Source: an uncultured Ruminococcus sp. (GTDB taxonomy: Bacteria; Bacillota; Clostridia; Oscillospirales; Ruminococcaceae). From it: a stretch of 64,000 bases of DNA. Under the pieces are notes generated by a model. The model was not told the origin of the DNA, did not search any database, and saw nothing but the letters and a program-made list of their open reading frames with translations. Positions 8,405 to 16,792 of this stretch are shown piece by piece (position 1 is the first letter of the stretch; every line of letters starts with the position of its first letter). A program made the position numbers and the translations under genes. Location: NCBI GenBank assembly GCA_902787365.1, contig CADAGC010000015.1, forward strand, positions 1-64,000. Reading direction: 5' to 3'.

Positions 8405-8462
8405 TAATGCGGCGTATACCGCACACCTTAATTATGCATTATGCATTATACATTTACATTAT
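8405..8462 (-). repeat. Dispersed palindromic intergenic element, copy b
   Basis: Minus strand: repeated ATGCATA units followed by AATTAAGGTG and a hairpin GCGGTATACGCCGC. It lies directly upstream of queH and leaves only 17 bases to its start codon. Confidence 0.6.
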
Positions 8463-8491
8463 AGCACAATACTTTTATTTTTTCAAGTAAT

Positions 8492-8520
8492 GTATATTTC
8501 TGCCGCCTGGTGCCATACTA
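8492..8520 (+). promoter_or_regulatory. Sigma-G type forespore promoter for spoVAD-spoVAE
   Basis: GTATA (8492-8496) and CATACTA (8514-8520) are separated by exactly 17 bases. This matches the sigma-G consensus known from Bacillus (gHATR, 17-18 bases, CATWHTA) and is unlike the sigma-A promoters elsewhere in the window. It lies 15 bases before the spoVAD start, which fits the known sigma-G control of spoVA operons. Confidence 0.75.
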
Positions 8521-8535
8521 AAACAAAAAGAAAGA

Positions 8536-9537
8536 ATGATAGCTATGACCCATATATTTCAAACACCGCCCTGCGTGACCTCTTTTGCAGCTGTGGGCGG
8601 CTCCTCTGAGGGAGAGGGAAACTTAGGCAACTACTTCGACTTTATAAGTGATGACGAATACTTCGGCAAGACCACCTACGAGCAGGCAGAAAGCGAGCTG
8701 CAAAGGCAGACCGCCGCTCTCGCCCTGCAAAAAGCAGGGCTTAATATGAGCGATATCGACCTTATCTTAGGCGGCGACCTGCTAAACCAATGCGTTGCCA
8801 CGTCATTTGCTCACAGAGAGTCGCAGGTGAGCATAATGGGGCTTTACTCCGCCTGCTCGACCTTTACCGAATCGCTTATACTCTCGGCGGCGCTTACCTC
8901 ATCGGGACTTGCAAAGCGTGTGCTGGGCATTACCTCCTCGCATTTCTACTCGGCGGAAAGGCAGTACCGTATGCCCATAGAATACGGCGGCCAGCGTGCC
9001 CCTACCACACAACGCACAGCCACAGCTTCGGGGGCGTTCATCACCGAGCAGGGCGAAAAAGCGCCGTATATCAAGGGCTTTACCGTCGGGCGAATAGTTG
9101 ATATGGGGGTAACAGACGCCGCAAATATGGGCGCCGCTATGGCACCCGCCGCATATGATACGATAACACGATTTTTTAGTGACACGGGGCTGCACCTTAA
9201 TGATTTTGACAAGATAGTAACCGGCGACTTGGGCGAGATAGGCTCACAGCTTTTGTATAAGCTATTTGCCCGTGACGGGGTGGATATATCGGCTAAGCAC
9301 CTCGACTGCGGCAAGCTGCTTTATGACCCCCAGCGGCAGGACGTTCACTCGGGCGGCAGCGGCTGCGGGTGCGTGGCGTCGGTAAGCTGTGCATATCTTC
9401 TGCCCAAGCTGCAAAGCGGCGAGAGTAAGAACATTCTCCTTGCCGCCACGGGTGCGCTCATGTCACCCACCATGACCCAGCAGGGCGAGAGCATACCCGC
9501 CATATCCCATGCGGTGTGGCTTTCTCACTCATCATAA
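8536..9537 (+). CDS. spoVAD: Stage V sporulation protein AD
   Basis: 333 residues with the thiolase-like fold of SpoVAD. Typical segments are GGDLLNQCVATSFAHRES, YSACSTFTES (the thiolase-type Cys region), TSSHFYSAERQYR, GDLGEIGS and HSGGSGCGC. In spores SpoVAD sits on the inner membrane with the other SpoVA proteins and binds dipicolinic acid for its uptake during sporulation and release in germination. The ATG at 8536 or the in-frame ATG at 8545 can serve; AAAGAAAG is upstream. It is followed 13 bases later by spoVAE. The usual upstream partner spoVAC is absent from this locus. Confidence 0.95.
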   Translation: MIAMTHIFQTPPCVTSFAAVGGSSEGEGNLGNYFDFISDDEYFGKTTYEQAESELQRQTAALALQKAGLNMSDIDLILGGDLLNQCVATSFAHRESQVSIMGLYSACSTFTESLILSAALTSSGLAKRVLGITSSHFYSAERQYRMPIEYGGQRAPTTQRTATASGAFITEQGEKAPYIKGFTVGRIVDMGVTDAANMGAAMAPAAYDTITRFFSDTGLHLNDFDKIVTGDLGEIGSQLLYKLFARDGVDISAKHLDCGKLLYDPQRQDVHSGGSGCGCVASVSCAYLLPKLQSGESKNILLAATGALMSPTMTQQGESIPAISHAVWLSHSS

Positions 9538-9550
9538 AGGAGGGGCTTTT

Positions 9551-9916
9551 ATGGTTTATCTTTATGCTTTTCTGATAGGCGGGGCGCTGTGTCTTATAGG
9601 GCAGGCGCTTATTGATTTTACCAAGCTCACCCCTGCACGCATTCTTGTGGCTTATGTTGTGGCAGGCGTGGTGCTAGGGGCGCTGGGGCTTTACGAGCCG
9701 CTTATAGACCTTGCAGGCGCAGGGGCGAGCGTGCCGCTTACGGGCTTTGGCTATAATCTCTCACAGGGCGTCAAATCCGCCATAGCCGAGGACGGGGCTA
9801 TAGGCATACTCACAGGCGGCTTCAGCGCAGCCGCTGCGGGCATAAGCGCCGCACTCATATTCGGCGCACTTGCGTCAGTCCTGCATTTTCTTCTTAAAAT
9901 GGCAAAACAGCCGTAG
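9551..9916 (+). CDS. spoVAE: Stage V sporulation protein AE (SpoVAEb type)
   Basis: 121 residues; the ATG at 9551 follows AAGGAGGGGC. It is strongly hydrophobic with about four membrane helices (MVYLYAFLIGGALCLIGQ first, LIFGALASVLHFLLKMAK last) and the conserved central segment PLTGFGYNLSQGVKSAI. Part of the SpoVA channel that moves Ca-dipicolinate across the inner forespore membrane. Co-transcribed with spoVAD from the sigma-G type promoter. Confidence 0.92.
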   Translation: MVYLYAFLIGGALCLIGQALIDFTKLTPARILVAYVVAGVVLGALGLYEPLIDLAGAGASVPLTGFGYNLSQGVKSAIAEDGAIGILTGGFSAAAAGISAALIFGALASVLHFLLKMAKQP

Positions 9917-9991
9917 TGTGAAAATCTCGCTTTTATATCAAATATGTGGCTGACTTTTTTTAGCATTTATATATCATTTTCTCTAAAGGTA

Positions 9992-10020
9992 TTGATTTTT
10001 GTTAAGGAATGTTTTATAAT
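9992..10020 (+). promoter_or_regulatory. Promoter upstream of the GH3 gene
   Basis: TTGATT (9992-9997), 17-base spacer, TATAAT (10015-10020). It lies upstream of the inverted-repeat element at 10061, so the transcript reads through the element into the glycosidase. Confidence 0.75.
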
Positions 10021-10060
10021 ATCTGTAGTGAGAGAAAGGCTCTTACTGTAACACTATTAA

Positions 10061-10216
10061 GGCAACACCACACAGCCATTGTAGGTCAGATACTCAGTCA
10101 GATTGCATAGATTTCTCGAAGGAATACTACCGTATTTCAAGAGAAAGATGTGCAATATGGCGGAAAATCTGCAAGTAGATGGCGTACAAAGGTGCAAACC
10201 GGTGGTTGTGCGGTGT
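10061..10216 (+). mobile_element. MITE-like element with terminal inverted repeats, fused to the GH3 gene start
   Basis: The left end GGCAACACCACACAGCCA (10061-10078) is the inverse of the right end TGGTTGTGCGGTGT (10203-10216), with two mismatches in the 14 bases. The last TTGCC expected at the right tip is lost. The right 40 bases recur at 59890-59930 with a complete GGTGTTGCC end. There is no transposase, so it is non-autonomous. It holds the start codon, ribosome site and about 20 codons of the downstream glycosidase. Confidence 0.65.
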
Positions 10217-12286
10217 GTAAAAGCTTATGAGAATGCAAAAGCAAGAGCACAGGCACTTGTTGACAAGATGACAGTCGAGGAAGCAGCATCACAGCTTCGC
10301 TATGACTCGCCTGCTATCGAGAGACTCGGTGTGCCTGCCTACAACTGGTGGAACGAGGCGCTGCACGGCCTTGCAAGAAACGGCATAACCACCGTTTTCC
10401 CGCAGGCGATAGCGTTGGCGGCAAGCTTTGATGAAAAGCTGATAGGCGAGGTTGCCGACATCACCTCGACCGAAACAAGGGCAAAGTACAACACCCTTTC
10501 AAAACTCGGAGACCGTGACATCTACAAGGGGCTTACCATATGGGCACCCAATATCAACATCTTCCGTGACCCACGCTGGGGCAGAGGGCAGGAGACTTAC
10601 GGCGAAGACCCGTTTCTGACAGCCACCCTCGGCAAGGCTTATGTAAGGGGCTTGCAGGGCGATGATGATGTTATGAAGGCTGCCGCCTGCGCCAAGCACT
10701 TTGCCGTTCATTCGGGGCCTGAGGGTGTAAGGCACGAGTTCGATGCCAAAGCATCAGCCTTTGACCTTGAAGACACCTATCTTTACGCATTTGAAGAGCT
10801 TATAAAAGAAGCAGACGTTGAGGGCGTTATGGGCGCTTATAACCGTGTAAACGGCGAGCCTGCCTGCGCCAGCGAATACCTTATGGGCAAGCTTCACGAC
10901 TGGGGCTTTGCAGGGTATTTCGTTTCCGACTGCTGGGCTATAAATGACTTCCACACCCACCATATGGTGACATCGAACGCCGTCGAGAGCGCCGCTATGG
11001 CACTTAACGCAGGGTGCGACGTAAACTGCGGCTGCTGCTATGTAAACCTCTTGTCAGCTCTTGAACAGGGGCTTGTTACTGAGGAGAGGATAAGAGAATC
11101 AGCCGTTCACCTTTTCACCACAAGATATAAGCTGGGAATGTTCGATGATAAGACACCCTATGATGATATTCCCTTTACTGTTTGCGCCAGCGACGAGCAC
11201 AAGGAAAAGTCATATGAAGCTTCAAAGAAAGCTTTCGTGCTGCTTGAAAATAACGGCATACTCCCCCTTGATGATAAAAAGCTTAAAACTATCGCCGTAA
11301 TAGGCCCCACAGCCGCCAGCACGGCAGTTTTAGAGGGCAACTATAACGGCACATCTGATATCTACCACACATTCCTTTCAGGGATAAAGGAAAGCTTCGG
11401 CGGGCGTGTGCTCTACTCCGAGGGCTGCCACCTTTTCAAGGACAGAGTATCAGTTCTCGCACAGCCTGATGACAGGCTGAGTGAAGCCTACACAGTCGCT
11501 TCTCTTGCAGATGTTGTTATTCTCTGCGTAGGCCTTGATGCAACTATCGAGGGCGAAGAGGGCGACACGGGCAACGAGTTCGCCGCAGGTGACAAGATAG
11601 ACCTGCGCCTGCCCGAGAGCCAGCGCAAGCTCATTGAGTGCGTCAAGAAAGCAGGCAAGCCCGTAATAACCGTTGTTGCCGCAGGCAGCGCTATAAACAC
11701 CGGAACGCAGTTTGACGCCCTTATCCACGCATGGTACAGCGGCGCAGAGGGCGGCAGGGCTTTGGCTGATATCATATTCGGCAGAGTTTCCCCGTCAGGC
11801 AAGCTGCCTGTGACATTCTATGACAAGGCAGAGGCTCTCCCCGATTTCACCGACTACTCAATGAAAGGCAGAACTTACCGCTATATCGAGGATAACAAAA
11901 ACGTCCTCTACCCGTTCGGCTTCGGCCTTACATATTCAAAGGTAGAGGTGACGGGGCTTGCATTCGAGGGCGGCAGCGCAAAGGTAAGCTTCAAAAACAC
12001 AAGCGACTGTGACACGCAGGACGTTATCGAGCTTTACATCAAGCCCGATGATGACAGATGCGTTGAAAACTACCACCTCTGCGGCTTTGCAAGGATAGAC
12101 ACCAAGGCAGGGCAGGCAGGAGAAGTAAACATCACTATCCCCGAGAGGGCGCTTACGTTCGTTACACCCGAGGGCGAGAGAGTTAAGGGCAAGAGCTTTA
12201 CTCTTTATGCATCGACTCACCAGCCCGACGCTCTTAGCTGTAAGCTAAATGGCACAGATTTTTTGAGCATAAGTGTCAATATTTGA
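10157..12286 (+). CDS. Glycoside hydrolase family 3, beta-xylosidase/beta-glucosidase type
   Basis: 709 residues from the ATG at 10157 (GAGAAAG seven bases upstream; an ATG at 10148 is also possible). Order: GH3 N-terminal barrel (about 40-330) with PAYNWWNEALHGLA, RDPRWGRGQETYGEDPF, KHFAVHSGPE and the nucleophile Asp in FVSDCWAI; GH3 C-terminal domain (about 370-590); fibronectin-III-like domain (about 620-700). No signal peptide, so it is probably cytoplasmic and acts on imported oligosaccharides. The WNEALHG form is commoner in xylosidases than in glucosidases, but specificity is unproven. The first 20 or so residues are encoded by an inserted repeat element, and no other in-frame ATG precedes the DKMTVEEAA helix. 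Confidence 0.88.
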   Translation: MAENLQVDGVQRCKPVVVRCVKAYENAKARAQALVDKMTVEEAASQLRYDSPAIERLGVPAYNWWNEALHGLARNGITTVFPQAIALAASFDEKLIGEVADITSTETRAKYNTLSKLGDRDIYKGLTIWAPNINIFRDPRWGRGQETYGEDPFLTATLGKAYVRGLQGDDDVMKAAACAKHFAVHSGPEGVRHEFDAKASAFDLEDTYLYAFEELIKEADVEGVMGAYNRVNGEPACASEYLMGKLHDWGFAGYFVSDCWAINDFHTHHMVTSNAVESAAMALNAGCDVNCGCCYVNLLSALEQGLVTEERIRESAVHLFTTRYKLGMFDDKTPYDDIPFTVCASDEHKEKSYEASKKAFVLLENNGILPLDDKKLKTIAVIGPTAASTAVLEGNYNGTSDIYHTFLSGIKESFGGRVLYSEGCHLFKDRVSVLAQPDDRLSEAYTVASLADVVILCVGLDATIEGEEGDTGNEFAAGDKIDLRLPESQRKLIECVKKAGKPVITVVAAGSAINTGTQFDALIHAWYSGAEGGRALADIIFGRVSPSGKLPVTFYDKAEALPDFTDYSMKGRTYRYIEDNKNVLYPFGFGLTYSKVEVTGLAFEGGSAKVSFKNTSDCDTQDVIELYIKPDDDRCVENYHLCGFARIDTKAGQAGEVNITIPERALTFVTPEGERVKGKSFTLYASTHQPDALSCKLNGTDFLSISVNI

Positions 12287-12314
12287 GCATATCAATAAAA
12301 TTTCACGATATGGC

Positions 12315-12343
12315 TTGAAATTTGCCCTATTGTATAATATAAT
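12315..12343 (+). promoter_or_regulatory. Promoter upstream of the MATE gene
   Basis: TTGAAA (12315-12320), 17-base spacer, TATAAT (12338-12343). A hairpin with a T run follows within a few bases of the expected start site. Confidence 0.6.
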
Positions 12344-12355
12344 AGTTTATAAGGT

Positions 12356-12391
12356 CATTCCCTCACACAAAGTGGGGGAATGATAATTTTT
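12356..12391 (+). terminator. Hairpin with T run between GH3 and MATE genes
   Basis: An 11-bp stem (CATTCCCTCAC with GTGGGGGAATG, one G-U pair) is followed by ATAATTTTTG. It can be the GH3 terminator; because the MATE promoter lies upstream of it, it may also attenuate the MATE transcript. Confidence 0.6.
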
Positions 12392-12423
12392 GCACATAAA
12401 CTTACAGATATAGGAATGATAAA

Positions 12424-13806
12424 ATGGAAAACACAAAGCAGAATATTCTCGGCACAGCGCCGATAGGCAAGCTGATGCTCAAATTCTCGGTGCCAAGCAT
12501 CATCGCTATGCTGGTTGGCGCTTTATATAATATCGTCGACCAGCTCTTTATCGGGCAGAAAGTCGGCTATCTCGGCAACGCCGCAACTAATGTGGCTTTC
12601 CCGCTGACAACATCATGCATAGCGCTTGCACTTCTTTTCGGCATAGGCGGCGCATCGGCATTCAACCTCACCCTCGGCGAGGGCAAGAAGGACAAAGCCC
12701 CCCACTATATGGGCAACGCTGCTACTATGCTCGTAATAAGCGGTGTGGCGCTGATGATAATAACGCTTCTGTTCACAAAGCCCCTGCTTAGTTTTTTCGG
12801 CTCGCCCGATGATGTAATGCCCTATGCCCTTGACTATGTGAGCATAACGGCGTTCGGCTTCCCGTTCCTTGTGCTTACAACAGGCGGCGGCCACCTTATC
12901 AGGGCTGACGGCAGCCCGGGTATGACAATGGTATGCTCGCTCACGGGCGCTGTGATAAACACAATACTCGACGCAATATTCGTTCTCGGCCTTGACTGGG
13001 GCATGAAAGGCGCTGCTATCGCAACAGTAATAGGTCAGGTAGTTTCGGGGCTTATAGTTATATGGTATCTCAAATTCAAGGTAAAGACAGTAGAACTGAG
13101 CCGTGCGCACTTCAAGCCCTCATCAGTCTTTATCAAGAGGATATTCGCTATCGGCATGGCATCGTTTTTCAACCAGATAGCTATGATGATAGTTCAGATA
13201 GTTATGAACAAGTCGCTCAAATACTACGGCGCCCTGAGCGTTTACGGCGACAGCATACCACTCTCCTGCGCAGGCATCATAATGAAAGTCAGCCAGCTTG
13301 TGTTCTCGATAGTTATAGGTCTTGCACAGGGCACACAGCCGATAGAAAGCTACAACTACGGCGCACGCAATTTTGACAGGGTAAAGAAAGCCTACCTTCT
13401 CGCAAGCACGATAGCTGTCGGCTTCTCCTTTGTATGCTTCCTCTGCTTTCAGTTCTTCCCCCGTCAGATACTCTCGGCTTTCGGTGAAGGCTCGCAGGAG
13501 TATTTCGAGTTCGGCATACGCTTTATGAGGCGTTTCCTTTTCTGCATATGGCTCGTAGCATTACAGCCTGTTACGTCTACATTCTTCACATCTATCGGCA
13601 AGGCTATCAAGGGCGTGTTCCTCTCACTCACAAGGCAGATAATCTTCTTCCTGCCCGCACTGATTATCCTCCCCCGCATATGGGGCATAGAGGGCATTGT
13701 CTACGCAGGGCCTATAGGCGACTTTATATCGTCTGTTATAGCAATAGTTATGTGCATAGCACAGTTCAGGGAAATGAACAGACTTGGGTCAATGCAAAAT
13801 ACATAA
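12424..13806 (+). CDS. MATE family multidrug/cation efflux transporter
   Basis: 460 residues with about 12 membrane helices in two similar halves. The N-terminal signature GKLMLKFSVPSIIAMLVGALYNIVDQLFIG is typical of the DinF/NorM-like clostridial MATE group, and GGASAFNLTLGEGKKDKA and GLAQGTQPIESYNYGAR are the conserved loops at helices 2-3 and 8-9. Exports cationic compounds using Na+ or H+. It has its own promoter and leader hairpin and a strong terminator behind it, so it is likely monocistronic. Substrate unknown. Confidence 0.92.
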   Translation: MENTKQNILGTAPIGKLMLKFSVPSIIAMLVGALYNIVDQLFIGQKVGYLGNAATNVAFPLTTSCIALALLFGIGGASAFNLTLGEGKKDKAPHYMGNAATMLVISGVALMIITLLFTKPLLSFFGSPDDVMPYALDYVSITAFGFPFLVLTTGGGHLIRADGSPGMTMVCSLTGAVINTILDAIFVLGLDWGMKGAAIATVIGQVVSGLIVIWYLKFKVKTVELSRAHFKPSSVFIKRIFAIGMASFFNQIAMMIVQIVMNKSLKYYGALSVYGDSIPLSCAGIIMKVSQLVFSIVIGLAQGTQPIESYNYGARNFDRVKKAYLLASTIAVGFSFVCFLCFQFFPRQILSAFGEGSQEYFEFGIRFMRRFLFCIWLVALQPVTSTFFTSIGKAIKGVFLSLTRQIIFFLPALIILPRIWGIEGIVYAGPIGDFISSVIAIVMCIAQFREMNRLGSMQNT

Positions 13807-13836
13807 TACACCGCCGCATAAACAAGGCGAATATTC

Positions 13837-13875
13837 CACCCCCGATGATAATACAATTATCACGGGGGTGTTTTT
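13837..13875 (+). terminator. Intrinsic terminator of the MATE gene, abutting the next start codon
   Basis: Long hairpin: CACCCCC (13837-13843) with GGGGGTG (13864-13870), inner arms TGATAA/TTATCA, then TTTTT. The 3-prime arm GGGGGTG also looks like the ribosome site of the next gene, whose GTG start is at 13876. Confidence 0.75.
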
Positions 13876-15537
13876 GTGAAAGGACAAAGCTTTTATAAAG
13901 GGTCGGCTATACTGATAATTATGGTAGCCGTCACAAAGGTCATGGGGCTGTTTTATAAGCTTATGCTCACAAATCTCTTAGGCGGAACGGGTATGGCTTA
14001 CTATCAGAGCGTGTATGCGCTCTTTACGCCTGTGTATGCCATAGTCATAGGCGGCATTCCCTCGGCTGTGGCTATAATGACCGCTGAAAACTTTGCCCTT
14101 GAAAGATACAAAAACGCCCGCAAGATACGCCGCACGGCTCTATGGCTGTTCACCCTTGCAGGGGCAGGGGCAACAGCGGCTATCGCTCTGAGCGCAGGCT
14201 TTGTTTCAAGGGCTGTTCCCGCCTGCGATAATATGACGGCAGGGCTTGTTGCGGTGTCGCCCGCGGTGCTGTTTTGCTGTGTGATATCTGTTTACAGAGG
14301 GTACTTTGAGGGACTTTGCGATATGGTGCCTACGGCAGTTTCCGAAATAATCGAAACGCTCTTCAAGCTGATACTGGGGCTTTCCTTTGCATATGCCGCC
14401 TACAGCAAAACAAAAGGTGTCTGCGACACACCCACCGCCCTTTCATATACTGCGGCGGCTTCTATCTTAGGGGTTAGCTTATCATCTCTGCTTGCGTGCA
14501 TATATCTTTTTGCGCGGCTCAAAATAAAGGGTGACAGCATAACAGATGCAAGACTAAAAAAAGACCTCTGCACCGACAGCACCCGACACATAATAAAAGA
14601 GCTATTGCACTTTGCCCTGCCGATAGCTATGACTGCGGCAATAGCCACGCTTATTAACACGATCGACCTGCTCACAGTCGTGCCTGTGCTCAAATGGCTG
14701 TCAGCAAAGGGCAGCCTTGATGTGAGCCCACTTGCTGACAGAGGGCTGTCGGCAGATGAAGCGGCGCAGTTTATCTACGGCTCATACACAGCCCTTGCCC
14801 TCACCGTCACGGGGATAGTACCCGGCTTTACCGCCATGCTCGGCAAGCCCGCACTGCCTGCTGTATCAAAAGCCAAGGCAAAAGGCGACAAGGCCGCACT
14901 CAAAAAGGGGCTTGATGATATTTTTCTGCTATCATCAGTCATCGCCTTTCCTGCATCTTTTGCGCTGACGGTGTTTCCAAGAGAGGTGCTCTCATTCCTC
15001 TTCCCGTCAAGAGGGGCAGAGATAGCCGTGTCAGATAAGCCCTTGTGCATACTGTCTGCGGGGCTTGTGTTCGGCTGCTTTCTGCCGCCTGTGTTTGCGC
15101 TCTTGCAGGCTGTCGGCAGGCCTAAAAGCTGTGTGAGGATAATGCTCATATCCTGCCTTGTAAAGCTTGTGCTCAACCCCCTGCTTATGCTCATACCAGA
15201 CCTTGGGGTGAGCGGGGCGGCGCTTGCCTTGGTGCTTGCTGATATGACGGCGTTTTTTATCTCTTCCCTGCTGCTTTACCGCTCGGTGGGCGTTATGCCG
15301 AACATCAAGCAGACAATAGCCGCACCTGCATTTGCGGCACTTCTCTTTGCGGCGGCGGCAAGGCTTTGCTACGACAGGCTGTTTATCGGTATTTTGCACG
15401 AAAGCACACGGCTTGGGTTGTTGATTTCTTTAACCGTTGGTAGCATAATATACATTTTTTCGCTATACTTATTGAACATAATGCCGAAAAGTAGAAAATA
15501 TCAAAAAAAATTTAAAAAAATCCCGAAAAGGGCTTGA
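13876..15537 (+). CDS. SpoVB/MurJ-type polysaccharide or lipid flippase (YabM-like)
   Basis: 553 residues with about 14 membrane helices. It opens with the Wzx/SpoVB motif KGSAILIIMVAVTKVMGLFYKLMLTNLLGG. The MOP-exporter family moves lipid-linked sugars across the membrane; the nearest relatives by context are the YabM/SpoVB proteins used in peptidoglycan or spore cortex synthesis. Context: it is followed by mazG and then rqcP, matching yabM-yabN-yabO of Bacillus. Start is GTG at 13876, five bases behind a hairpin arm that doubles as the ribosome site. The C-terminus is Lys-rich. Confidence 0.85.
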   Translation: MKGQSFYKGSAILIIMVAVTKVMGLFYKLMLTNLLGGTGMAYYQSVYALFTPVYAIVIGGIPSAVAIMTAENFALERYKNARKIRRTALWLFTLAGAGATAAIALSAGFVSRAVPACDNMTAGLVAVSPAVLFCCVISVYRGYFEGLCDMVPTAVSEIIETLFKLILGLSFAYAAYSKTKGVCDTPTALSYTAAASILGVSLSSLLACIYLFARLKIKGDSITDARLKKDLCTDSTRHIIKELLHFALPIAMTAAIATLINTIDLLTVVPVLKWLSAKGSLDVSPLADRGLSADEAAQFIYGSYTALALTVTGIVPGFTAMLGKPALPAVSKAKAKGDKAALKKGLDDIFLLSSVIAFPASFALTVFPREVLSFLFPSRGAEIAVSDKPLCILSAGLVFGCFLPPVFALLQAVGRPKSCVRIMLISCLVKLVLNPLLMLIPDLGVSGAALALVLADMTAFFISSLLLYRSVGVMPNIKQTIAAPAFAALLFAAAARLCYDRLFIGILHESTRLGLLISLTVGSIIYIFSLYLLNIMPKSRKYQKKFKKIPKRA

Positions 15538-15562
15538 AAAATGCGGCGATATGAGTTAAAAT
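15534..15562 (+). promoter_or_regulatory. Promoter of mazG
   Basis: TTGAAA (15534-15539), 17-base spacer, TAAAAT (15557-15562). It overlaps the stop codon of the flippase gene. Confidence 0.6.
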
Positions 15563-15601
15563 AATATATACACGGATAAATCCCCTAAAGGAATTGGTGC
15601 T

Positions 15602-16372
15602 ATGGAGGACAGGAAAAAAGCGATACTCGCAAAGGAAAGCTATAACGTATATGACATAGCCGAGATAGTCAGGATACTGCGCTCGGAGAACGGCTGCCCC
15701 TGGGATAAGGTGCAGACTCACAGCAGTATCAGGCAGGATATGATAGAAGAGGCCTACGAGGTCGTTGAGGCTATCGACTGTGACAGCGCAGAGATGTTAA
15801 GAGAAGAGCTTGGCGATGTTATGCTTCAGGCTGTGTTCCATACAGTCATCGAGGAGGAAAAGGGTGAGTTCACTCTTGACGATGTGGCAGACGAGCTTTG
15901 TAAAAAGCTTATCGTGCGCCACCCCCACGTTTTCGGTGACGTTCAGGCAGATACTGTTGACAAGGTGCTGACTAACTGGGACGCTATAAAGAAAGAGACC
16001 AAGGGTCAGGAGACTTACACCGACACTTTGGAGAGCGTGCCAAAGAACTTCCCCGCACTTATGCGTGCGCAGAAGCTCGGCAAGCGTGCAGCAAGGGCAG
16101 GCATTGATTTTGATGCAGAAAGCTTTGAGATCTATGATGCTATAGGCAAGGCGCTTGAAGCGGTAAAAGCGGCGGAGGCTGACAAAAAGGAAGCTTCAGC
16201 AGATTTAGGAAAGCTTTTGCTTCTGTGCGCAAACCTTGCAAGGCGGCTTGGCTGCGATGCTGAAGAGGCTTTGGCTGACAGCTGCAAAGACTTTATCAAG
16301 AGATTCAAAGAGCTTGAAGAAAAGAACGAAAAGCTTTCAGACCTTTCGGCAAGCGAGCTTTATCCGTATTAA
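15602..16372 (+). CDS. mazG: Nucleoside triphosphate pyrophosphohydrolase MazG (YabN-like)
   Basis: 256 residues. The first MazG domain (about 15-115) has ENGCPWDKVQTHSSIRQDMIEEAYEVVEAID and the metal-binding EELGDVMLQAVFH; the second, weaker MazG-like region covers about 145-245. Hydrolyses NTPs and dNTPs to NMP and pyrophosphate, cleaning the nucleotide pool. Unlike Bacillus YabN it lacks the N-terminal tetrapyrrole-methylase domain, so it is the E. coli-like form in a yabN position. The ATG at 15602 has AAAGGAATTGG upstream. Confidence 0.93.
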   Translation: MEDRKKAILAKESYNVYDIAEIVRILRSENGCPWDKVQTHSSIRQDMIEEAYEVVEAIDCDSAEMLREELGDVMLQAVFHTVIEEEKGEFTLDDVADELCKKLIVRHPHVFGDVQADTVDKVLTNWDAIKKETKGQETYTDTLESVPKNFPALMRAQKLGKRAARAGIDFDAESFEIYDAIGKALEAVKAAEADKKEASADLGKLLLLCANLARRLGCDAEEALADSCKDFIKRFKELEEKNEKLSDLSASELYPY

Positions 16373-16435
16373 GCAAGTCAAATTGACAGAATAAAACTGT
16401 TGATGGATATAAAAAACACTATGGAGGTATTAAAC

Positions 16436-16711
16436 ATGACAAAGGCAGAGCTTATTGAAGTTATTGCAAAGAACGGAGATTATTCCAAGGCAGAGGCCGG
16501 CAGAGTTCTCAGCGCTGTAGTTGACGCTATCAGCGAGACACTCGAGAAGGGTGACAAGATCACACTCGTAGGCTTCGGCACATTCGAGGTAAGAGAGAGA
16601 GCTGCTAAGGACGGTATCAACCCCCTTACAAAGAAGGCTATACACATCCCTGCTAAGAAGGTTCCCGCTTTCAAGCCCTCACAGGCTCTTAAGGATGCTG
16701 TAAACAAGTAA
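16436..16711 (+). CDS. hup: DNA-binding protein HU
   Basis: 91 residues, typical HU length. It opens MTKAELIEVIAKNG, has the GFGTFEVRERAAKDGINPLTKKAIHIPAKKVPAFKPSQALKD arm region, including the conserved GFGxF and the Pro at the tip of the DNA-inserting beta arm. A dimeric nucleoid protein that bends DNA. The start follows TGGAGGTATTAAAC. In Bacillus hbs lies elsewhere; here it sits between mazG and rqcP, an order seen in several Clostridia. It is followed by a good terminator. Confidence 0.97.
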   Translation: MTKAELIEVIAKNGDYSKAEAGRVLSAVVDAISETLEKGDKITLVGFGTFEVRERAAKDGINPLTKKAIHIPAKKVPAFKPSQALKDAVNK

Positions 16712-16730
16712 TCTTTATTTACGAGTAATT

Positions 16731-16762
16731 AGCCCTGCCTCATATCCGGCGGGGCTTTTTTA
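16731..16762 (+). terminator. Intrinsic terminator of hup
   Basis: Stem AGCCCTGCC/GGCGGGGCT (16731-16739 and 16748-16756, with G-U pairs) followed by six T. Confidence 0.85.
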
Positions 16763-16792
16763 TGTATACCCCGCTTGCAAAGGAGGGTGCGC

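Noticed and set aside
8899..9314. Antisense reading frames over spoVAD
   Set aside because: They are mirror frames of a strongly conserved gene and have no ribosome sites.
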